In this document: piece by piece, positions 55,796-64,000 of the stretch
Position numbering within the stretch: position 1 is the first letter of the stretch
How the letters are laid out: every line of letters starts with the position of its first letter
DNA from: Colius striatus
Lineage: Eukaryota; Chordata; Aves; Coliiformes; Coliidae
DNA length: 64,000 nt
NCBI RefSeq assembly: GCF_028858725.1
Contig: NC_084760.1
Span: 7,018,867 to 7,082,866, forward strand
Direction of reading: 5' to 3'
The notes under the pieces: model-generated
What the model was told of the DNA's origin: nothing
What the model saw: only the letters and a program-made list of their open reading frames with translations
Database searches by the model: none
Position numbers and translations under genes: made by a program

Positions 55796-58616
55796 ACACA
55801 GACTGACAGCTGTGAATTAGTTTAATTGAAACACAGTACTTCATGTGAACATTTGAGGTCACACCTTGTCAGAAGATGAATTTAGTGATCGTATCTACCA
55901 TCGAAAGATGTTCCTTTCTGCTGGAATGGGCTAACCTAATTGGGCATAATTAATATATTTGGCTTTGATACCCTCTTGAGGGGCTTTCCTTCAGAAATTA
56001 CTGACCATTCTTTGTTCACCTGGGAGTAACAGGGCCCTTAAGCTGTACTGTGGGAGAAAAAATGGCAATCTGAGATAACAAATTAAGTGTCATCAATAGA
56101 ACTACTTGACTGGAAGGTGACCATGAAACTAGGCTTTCCTCAAGTCTATTTGCCATCACGAATAACGTAGATGCATTTTTTTACAACCATTTTATAAAGA
56201 ACTTATATTTACCTTTTGGAATTACAATGTTTTCAGCAGTATCTTTGAAAGAAACTGCAGTGCTCCATTTTATCTGGTCAATCAAGCAAATCCTGAAATA
56301 ATTTTTACCTGTGAAAAGTTGCAGCTCCAACTAGGTTGTGTTGTAAGTCTCAATAGATGTAGATCTCACTTCAGTTTGATTTATAGCACATTAAATCAGG
56401 ACTAGCTTCTCTAAAACAATTGAAGATTTTGACCTGGGTCAAACATAGTAAGCAAGTCCTGGAGTAAATTCCATCAAGTTCTTCCAACGTTTGATTGGAT
56501 TACAATTTACCATTTTTACGCCATGCTTTAAAAGAAGGACAGGCAGTGAAATTGCTGTTTCATTTGCATCCTGCCTCTTATATACAGCCATAATTCAAAA
56601 GACTTTTATCTCCTTCTCTATATATGTTTGTTATTTCTATTTCACTTCTTGATTTAAATTTTCTGTACCTTCCATGTATTGTGCCAGCACATTTGAAATC
56701 ATAGCTGACATTTGACTTGAATAATATCCTACATTCCTACATCATTGCATAATAATGGTGGTGTGGCCTAACTGTATCCTGAAGCTTTGCTTTTTAAATA
56801 AAAACCCAAACAATGATAACCAAAAAGACCAACCCCTACATTACTCATCAGACAGTATTTCAGTGCCAAAAAAAGTGCACATACTGATTTGAACATATTC
56901 CAAGGAACACTGTTCAGCAGAAACTTTCCTTGAAAATTAAGAAGCAGTTTGAAACAACACATCTACAATATTTCATAACAAGTGAAAGCATCCAGATCCC
57001 AGTGGAAAGATGTCATAATTTTATGACTCATTTTTAAATGAATTTGATGGTTGTTACATTTCTTGATTTAATTCTTTGTTTGCAAAGAGGTCCTGAAAAT
57101 GAAAATATGCTTTGAATATTTCTGGCAATTAAAGTTATTAAATAAATATAGTTAATGTAGGAAATACCAATTCTGAGTAAATTATTTACATTGGTTTCAT
57201 TAATTAAGGAGGATTTCTTTCGTTTCTCTCATCTACTTTTTTTTTCTTGCACAGTGATATAACAAAACATCCAATAAACGTAATATTTTCCCTTTTAAAT
57301 CCTTCTTGCCTGCTCTGATTTAAAGCATTCCATGACTTCATTGGCTGCAACTGTTATATGTGATACGTGACTGCTTGAACATAGTAAGAGAAGTAGGCTA
57401 CTTTCAAATTAAAAGGAACAAGAACCTTTTACAACATATTCCCCAAAATGCTTATTAAAGGAGAAAACTGTTTCATTTACACTGATACAAATTGTGTGGG
57501 CATCTAGAATACCTATATCTTTTTGATTTTGTAGATCATAAAATCCTGTCCTCCTCCTAATTTTTGTAAGACATTTTTCTCAGCTTCATAAATTCCTTCA
57601 AGTTTCTCCCCACATTTTGTGAATAACTATTACTTTTAATTATAATTTTTATTTCTGCAGTCCTTTGGAGACTTGTTCGGGAACCAGGGCCTAATGAAGT
57701 GTCTATAAAGAAAATACTATTGAAAACATAGGCAAGGTCCTAAAGGTCTTAAAATGAAAAGCATCAAACTTGCAAAGACCTATGCATGTTTTTAGCTATC
57801 TGTGCCATGAATAAAGCCAGGCCTATGCTATAATGCTCTGTGAACATGGCTATGTCAGCTGGGAGTGGAGGGGAAAAATCTCACTCCCAGCTCACATTCA
57901 TGCCATAAAACTATACTGTGGGCTCAACTCCCTTGATAGAACTTAATATATGTCATGGGAGGACATCACACTTATGCAGATAGAAAAACACTTCTGTCAG
58001 TTACTGATGAATTTCCATTGGAACATACTGGCTGCATGCTCTTAATTTCATTTTACATTTGCTTTCAATTAAGAAAAATGTAAACTATATGATAAATATA
58101 TCATTACCAAATGAAACTTTTCTTGAAGTTTTCTTTTACTTTTGATTTCTATGAAAATTAATTTGCTTTAAAATAGTATGGCATTTATGAAAACTATTAT
58201 TTTACCAATGAATAGTAATTTTCACAATTTTCGATGCAATTTTCACATGCTGATCACATCAGTATGACAGTAATCACTAACTACACACTACTCTTTCACA
58301 TATTTCTATGTAATATAAATGCAGCCTTTTTCTGATGGAAGCCCATCAGGGCTAGAGTTTTTGTTTGCAGATACTCCATTTAAAGTGTTACAAATATCAC
58401 TGACAAATATCATTGACTAAAAATAAACAGCAATTTCAGAACAAAAGTTCTGCAATTGGAAATGGTTTATTAGTAATCTTCAGGTAAAACTGATACCTGA
58501 TTACTAGAAAGTTACTAATGTTACCAAGCAAGAGTAATTTTCCTGCAAAGAGCTTTTCACAACCTCCATGTGCCATAATCTGTCCAGTAACACTCTTGTG
58601 AATAGCATCTTGATTT
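55796..58616. other. Unique AT-rich sequence, no gene seen
   Basis: No recognisable gene or repeat family in about 2.8 kb. The minus-strand frame at 56768-56962 has no domain. Confidence 0.5.
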
Positions 58617-58694
58617 TGATAGAATAATGGAATGGTAGAGTTGGAGAAGACCTTTAGAGATCATCTAGACCAACTCCCCTGCAGAAGCAGGTGA
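58617..58694 (-). mobile_element. Short CR1 3' end, minus strand
   Basis: 'gatagaataatggaatggta', 'gttggagaagacctttagag', 'atcatctagaccaactcccc' and 'tgcagaagcaggt' are the inverted CR1 tail and 3' UTR, with a few substitutions. Confidence 0.88.
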
Positions 58695-60473
58695 ACATTT
58701 TATTTTATCCCATTTTGCTCTATTAATGTAGTATTATAATGTATCTTGCTATTGTTATATAGTCATAGACCGTGAGTAACATACAGTGAAATACATGAAC
58801 ATAAACAAGTAATATTTTATATGTTTTTAATATACATTTATACACACATATATATGTATATATACTCATATAAGTCTCCACATTTACTGTGAAACAAAAG
58901 ATATAACACTGTCATGTATACAGTGATCTGCAGATGTGATAATTTAGTAGGGAACACTATTCAAGCCCCAACTCCCTGTAAAATTTTGGCTCAATTTTGG
59001 ATTATCTCTGGAGTAAACTCTTCTACATACACATTTCTGTTGGTTTAAAACTTCCAACTTAGCGTGGTACCTGCAATTTCATGGTGTGGCCAACTGTTAG
59101 ATAAGCTGCAGACAATAGATCTTTATCTCAATGAAACTGATGAAGAAGGCTTGAAATAACAAGAAACACAACTGCTATTTTTCCTGTGGAACAAAACCAG
59201 ATGGTTTCTCAGAATCACACACAAAATAAATTCTTAGACATTAAAAGAAGCTTTCAAGCCCTGATTTGGCCTAGGTAATTATCTCTGGAGTAAAATAGTC
59301 CTTGGATAAAATTTCTTATAATGTGTAATTAGTTTTCCAGATATATCCAAAATTCAGACATCTGCATAAGATGACAAATGCAGACATAGGAACAAAAATT
59401 ACTCATACATAGACCCTTATTCTGAAAGATGTGTCTGCTGTTGGGCAAGTCAATAGATTTTTCTTCAGGAGAATTCTTTGTTTTCCTTTCCATATATTTA
59501 CACTGTAAAAATCTATGTACCTGTGTATCAATCTATCATTTCACATTTTCCCTATGTAATTTTAAATGTCTGAAGTAAAAACCAAAACCAAACAGAAAAA
59601 ACCTGTCAGTTTTTCCCTGCTACAGACCCAACTTGTGTTTAGGCATTCAAACTTCTAACGTCTTCAGAGAGAATAAATCAGACAGCTTTTGTGAGATCAT
59701 ATTTAAACTGCTGTCTTTCTTCTTGTTGCAAATAAGTATCCTGAAGAGCTCTGGAGTACTGGCTTATACAAGATGAGGTACACCATAATAGTTTAATCCC
59801 TGCTGTGTTGGTGTTGAGGTTTTTGGTTTTGGTTTAGGCTGTGAATTGGTTTGGTTTTGATGGTTGGGGGGTTTTTTTTGAGTAATTTTTCATGTTAGCT
59901 TCTTTTTAAGTAGCTTTACTACAATAATAAGGTGTCCTGGTGGTGTCCAGGAGATTTTCTTTGTCAATAACTGAAAGATATAATAATAACCTGCTAAACA
60001 TCTGCTTGCTCAGTGATTTCAGCTGTATACTAGCTGTCCTGAAATTGTCCTGGCTGGTTGCAGTCCAATCGCTTGCAATTGCTGTTGTTACTACTGCCAT
60101 GATTACTATAGGGTGAACTTCACCCTAATGCAGAGGACAGAACAAGGTCAATTTAGTTATGAAATTCCAGATCAGCTTTTTTCAACACTGTGAAAGGAGA
60201 ATTGAATTGTACACAGTTCTTGTCCTTTCTCCTTGTACAGAATTGAATGTAGTCTATACTAGGAAATTTCTAGCCTTTTAGTAAAAATATACTAATTTTT
60301 GTTGTTTGTTTTTTTAAAGAAATGAACAAAATTTATCATTATGTTCAAGCCTATGAAAAAAAAAAATAGTAGGAAGTGTAAGAGGCTGCTCTTTACAGAT
60401 TCCTGAGAAGGTGGAGAGGGAATTGCTGATCTCTTCTCCTTGATATCTAGTAATAGAATGCATGAGAATGTTT
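58695..60473. other. Unique AT-rich sequence, nothing recognised
   Basis: No gene. There is a short TA/CA-rich run near 58840-58866. Confidence 0.5.
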
Positions 60474-60722
60474 TAAAGTTGTGCCAGGAGAAGTTTAGAC
60501 TGGACATTAGGAAACAGTTCTTTATCGAGAGAGTGATAAAGCACTAGAACAGACTTCCTAGAGAGGTGGTCAATGCCCCAAGCCTGTTGGTGTTTAAGAA
60601 GCATTTAGACAATGCCTTTAATAACACACTTTAACTTGATCAGCTCAGAATTGGTCAGACTGTTGGACAATATCATCATTGTAAGTACTTTCCAACTGAA
60701 ATAATCCAGTCTAGTCTAAATC
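60474..60722 (+). mobile_element. Old CR1 LINE 3' fragment, plus strand
   Basis: 'aagtttagactggacattag', 'gaaacagttctttatcgaga', 'gagagtgataaagcactaga' and 'agagaggtggtcaatgcccc' are the ORF2 C-terminus and 3' UTR of an older CR1 subfamily. The tail is decayed. Confidence 0.8.
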
Positions 60723-61587
60723 AGGATTAAATCTGCCTCTGTCCATAGGAAAACTAGTAGCAAAAAAATGAACACAGACACAGGGAAACTAAGAAAGCAA
60801 GAAACAATCCAGGAATTCTAAAACAAATTCAGCAAACTCTAGATATACTATTTTAATTATCTTAAATGTTACCTGAGAGACTATGTTACCAAATCACAGG
60901 CTGTAAAAATAATAAGGAAAACAAAACCAAAACCAAAACCCCCTCTATGACAAGCCAAACAAATCAACCAATAAACCAACTGAGAAAACAAAGAAAAAAA
61001 ATCCCAACCAACCAACCAACCAACCAACCAAAAAATAAAAGAAAACCAGGAAGGAAATTTAGAAAAATATATTTTTAGTAGTAGTGAGCTGAAATGTACA
61101 ACTGACAGACAGCAAGTAGAAAAATAACATTGTCCTAAACCATATCATTAGCAAATGCTCACCTGGAGTCTCTCCTCTATTTTTTCTCATCTCCCAGTAC
61201 TATGAAGCATGCTGCTGAAATCATTGTTTCTGTATTTAGTGAATGGATGATTTATTCTGTGTATCTATCATCTTTTTCTGCTCTGCATATGCATCATCTT
61301 TACAGGTCAATCACACTGAGTTTAATCCATTTACATGGCAAAATATATTTTCTGTACGGTGTTGTGCTTTTGTTTGCTTTCTTTCCTGAGGTGTACTCAG
61401 AAGCAGTATTGCACTGAATTGATACCCAAGCCAAATGTTTGGATAGCTTCTATATTTTCCATCATCTACATTTCCTTAATGTTTTTTTTTAGTATGAAAG
61501 AGACTACAATGTATTACTAGAATTTCAGCTATTTTCTTTATGTTTCTCATCTGTTAATATATCTCTTTTAAGATTGGCAGATTAAAC
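60723..61587. other. Unique sequence with a (CCAA)n run
   Basis: No gene recognised. Frames at 60866-61078 and 61202-61520 are low-complexity or lack motifs. Confidence 0.5.
61004..61030. repeat. (CCAA)n microsatellite
   Basis: Nearly seven uninterrupted CCAA units. They give the Asn/Gln/Pro/Thr-rich translation of the overlapping open frame, which is not a gene. Confidence 0.93.
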
Positions 61588-61668
61588 AATATAGAATCAT
61601 AGAATCATAGAATGGTAGGGGTTGGAAAGGACCTTTAGAGTAATCATCCAGTCCAACCACCCATTCAA
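61588..61668 (-). mobile_element. Short CR1 3' end, minus strand
   Basis: Inverted tail with two full units ('tagaatcatagaatcataga'), then 'ggggttggaaaggaccttta' and 'atcatccagtccaaccaccc'. Confidence 0.9.
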
Positions 61669-62706
61669 TTAATTAACCATTCAATTAGGCAACTGTTTAG
61701 TCAAATTCCAAAGACATAACCTATCAGTCTTAAGTACATCCCCAGAGCAGGTGTATATTGCAAGCTAAGGAGCTTCAACTTCATCCTAACTTAAGTAGAT
61801 TTTGTTATTTCTCTGCATTTGGAGTCATGTAATGATTTTTGTGGGTTTTCTTTTTTTTTTTTACTGTTTGTTAACTTTGTGAGTTCTGACTTTCTGAGTA
61901 AAATCCAAATCTGATTTTCTAACTAAAATCCAAATAGCATGAGCTGCTAGAGCTGTATATCTGACTTTTTAACCTTACCTTTCGTATTTGTGCTCTTTTG
62001 CATACTTTAATGTTCACCGTTCTGCTATTATCACTGGAATATAGTAAATTATATTTTCATGAGATTGATCTATGTTAAGTATGCATGGTAGAGAAGAATA
62101 GAAACATTTTGTTAAATGTCAGAGCATACTCTCCATATTCAATATGCGGGTTTTATAACAAAGGAATTCTATTCCTATCTGTCTCACCTGTAAGACGTGA
62201 TTTTGAGTTGTGATCTCATTGTGACCTTTCTGTTCTGTAAGTGTAGGTGAACTGTATTGGCATAGGCACAACAGCTACCATGTCTTATAAAGTTTCTTTT
62301 AGTAAATACTGAAAAAATAATCTCATCAACAGTTATTTCATGTTAGAAATAGAGTGATTACACCAAAAAGTGCCAAGTCTAGCAATATACTGTCAGATGT
62401 TGCTACATTTTTACAAGATAACTGAACTTATATGTCTTCTTTTGATATCTCAGGGTTATTTGAGGGAAGAGGGCTGTTGCTTCTCACTGGCTAATATTGC
62501 TTTCTCTCTCTTCAGGTACAGCAAAAGTAGACTGTCTTAAGTACGTAGAAATGATTTTATTTACAGGTGGAGGTGAGGGTGAGGTCGCTGAAATATTCAA
62601 GGTAAGGAAGATATCTAAGAGAAAATTCCTCTTTTAAAAACTGCATGCATTTACAAATCTTGAAAGCATATACAACCCTAAATTTTTAATAGAGTTTCTA
62701 ATATAT
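61669..62706. other. Unique sequence, nothing recognised
   Basis: AT-rich. No gene or repeat family supported. Confidence 0.5.
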
Positions 62707-62711
62707 ATGTT
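62707..62711 (+). repeat. 5' target duplication ATGTT
   Basis: ATGTT here and at 63701-63705 flank the second plus-strand solo LTR, five of five. The alignment of the LTR start to the copy at 50129 fixes the boundary. Confidence 0.8.
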
Positions 62712-63700
62712 TATTCTGGGTTTGTGTGGAGCCATTTCTGGTAACAGAGTAGGAGTTGCAACTATGGCCCCTATGAGAAGTTTCTTGAAGTTCCTCAAAC
62801 TCTGAGTTGCACCCCCTTCTGGGGTGAATCTGTGATCACTTTTAAGGAGGAGGAATTGGCAGAAGGGTTGAAGGTGTTAGAAGGAGTGAGAAGTGACCAT
62901 GCAGACCCCAAGATCAGTGAGGGAAGAGAATAGTCTCTTGTGATATGGCAGCACTTTCCCTGCAACCCATGTAGGGTAATGGTGGAGGTGAGATTTACTC
63001 ACGGAAGACCCCATGGTAGAGGGAGTGACTGTGCCCAAAGGGCCCATAATTGTGGGGAGTCAGCATTAGAGCAGAATGTGACTGCCTGGAGATGTGTCTG
63101 AATGCATGGAGTTGTGGAGAAGACCCATGCTGGAGAAGTCTCTGAGGAGCTGCAGCCCTTGGGAAGGACTCATACAGGAGAGATTTGTTAAGGACTATAT
63201 CCCATGCGATGGACCCCATGTTGGAGAAGAGGAAGACTGTGAGGAGTCCTCCTCTAAGAAGGAAGAAGCAGCAGAGATCATGAGTGAGCAACTGACCACA
63301 TCCCCCTTCCCTAGCCCCCATCCTGAACTGCTGAAGGAGGAGGGGGTAGAGATTGAGAGCTGGGAACTGAGCTCAGGAGGAGAGGAGGGTGGAGAAAGTA
63401 GGTCTTGAAGGGCTGATTGTATTTTTCTCATCATCCTGCTCTTTTTTTTCTTTCTGTCTGTTGTTTCTAGTTGGTAATGGATTAAACTGATTCTGTTTTC
63501 TTCCCTAAGTCAAGCAGTTGAGACTGTTTTGCCTAGAACCATAATTGGTGTGTGACCCCTGCCTGCACTTGTCTTGAGCCACAAGGCTCCTCCTTATCTT
63601 TTCTCCTCTTAATCTTACCACAGGCATGGGTTTGAGGCAGGGTGGAGGTGAGCAAGCAACTGCACAGTGCTCCATTGTCAGCCTGGCTTAAAACATGACA
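62712..63700 (+). mobile_element. Second solo LTR of the same ERVL-like family
   Basis: 989 bp, same family and strand as 50129-51164. The 3' end keeps ACATGACA. The 5' end has decayed from TGTCATGG to TATTCTGG but aligns without gaps over the first 13 bases. ATTAAA at 63481-63486 could be the poly(A) signal. Open frame 63094-63408 corresponds to 50605-50898 in the other copy. The distinct target duplication shows an independent insertion, so these are not the two ends of one provirus. Confidence 0.87.
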
Positions 63701-63705
63701 ATGTT

Positions 63706-64000
63706 TAATACATGCTGTATTTTAGGTAGGCTATCTTTAGGATATGAGGTCAGAGTTAGTTGAGGAACAACTCACCACAAAGTTTTTGCATTGAAGCATT
63801 TCAAGAACAAGTTAGACAGCCATTTGCCACATTGCCATTGTGTCTGTGCATCAATATTTCTTGTTTGCAGCTACATCTCTGAGGAACTATAAATCCTCCA
63901 GATTGGGAGATTGTTTTGTTTGGGATTGTTTTGTGATCATGCTTGCAAATAGCCTAGTTTAACAAGTTTTAGTAGTGGTTGATTTTCCATGTGGTCTTTT
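63706..64000. other. Unique sequence to window end
   Basis: Nothing recognised. Confidence 0.5.

Noticed and set aside
60866..61078. Asn/Gln/Pro/Thr-rich 70-codon protein
   Set aside because: It is the translation of a (CCAA)n microsatellite and adjoining A-rich DNA.
50129..63700. The two plus-strand LTRs as the ends of one large provirus
   Set aside because: Each has its own perfect 5-bp target duplication, and no retroviral genes lie between them.
1..64000. tRNA, rRNA or CRISPR features, or a bacterial-type operon
   Set aside because: None seen. CR1 elements, avian LTRs and the provirus indicate a vertebrate nuclear genome.

Overview
The window looks like non-coding bird nuclear DNA. It is AT-rich and carries many CR1 LINE fragments with the typical avian 3' tail (tandem ATTCTATG-type units), plus avian-type solo LTRs. 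I found no host exon, tRNA, rRNA or CRISPR array that I could support. Apart from the retrovirus, nearly every open frame is short or lies inside a repeat.

The centrepiece is an endogenous retrovirus (ERV) at 27016-33463, 6448 bp, on the + strand. It has two 281-bp LTRs differing at three positions and a probable 6-bp target-site duplication with one mismatch (agagta/agagtg). Its primer binding site matches tRNA-Trp. gag, pro and pol are all open. They lie in three successive frames, and each junction has a correctly phased -1 slippery heptamer: GGGAAAC for gag/pro and AAATTTT for pro/pol, the latter followed by a 12-bp perfect inverted repeat. Gag keeps a myristoylation signal, a PSAP late motif and two zinc knuckles. 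Pro is a dUTPase-protease fusion. Pol keeps the catalytic residues of reverse transcriptase, RNase H and integrase. There is no env: only 455 bp separate pol from the 3' LTR. The gene plan is betaretrovirus-like, but the primer site and 6-bp duplication are those of alpharetroviruses. All three LTR differences can be read as CpG decay, so the insertion is young.

Three solo LTRs, each with a perfect 5-bp target duplication, lie at 43-950 (minus), 50129-51164 (plus) and 62712-63700 (plus). Their termini and 5-bp duplications suggest ERVL-type (class III) elements. The last two belong to one family but are independent insertions.

Region by region: 1-951 minus-strand solo LTR; 951-15775 mostly unique AT-rich sequence with scattered CR1 pieces; 15776-26590 unique sequence with three larger minus-strand CR1 copies; 27010-33469 ERV; 33470-50100 unique sequence plus CR1 copies in both orientations; 50124-51169 solo LTR; 51170-62706 unique sequence with short CR1 pieces; 62707-63705 solo LTR; then unique sequence to the end. 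The working unit is the ERV: its LTR promoter would drive one RNA, and two frameshifts would set the Gag, Gag-Pro and Gag-Pro-Pol ratio. Without env, any present spread would be intracellular or need an Env supplied in trans.
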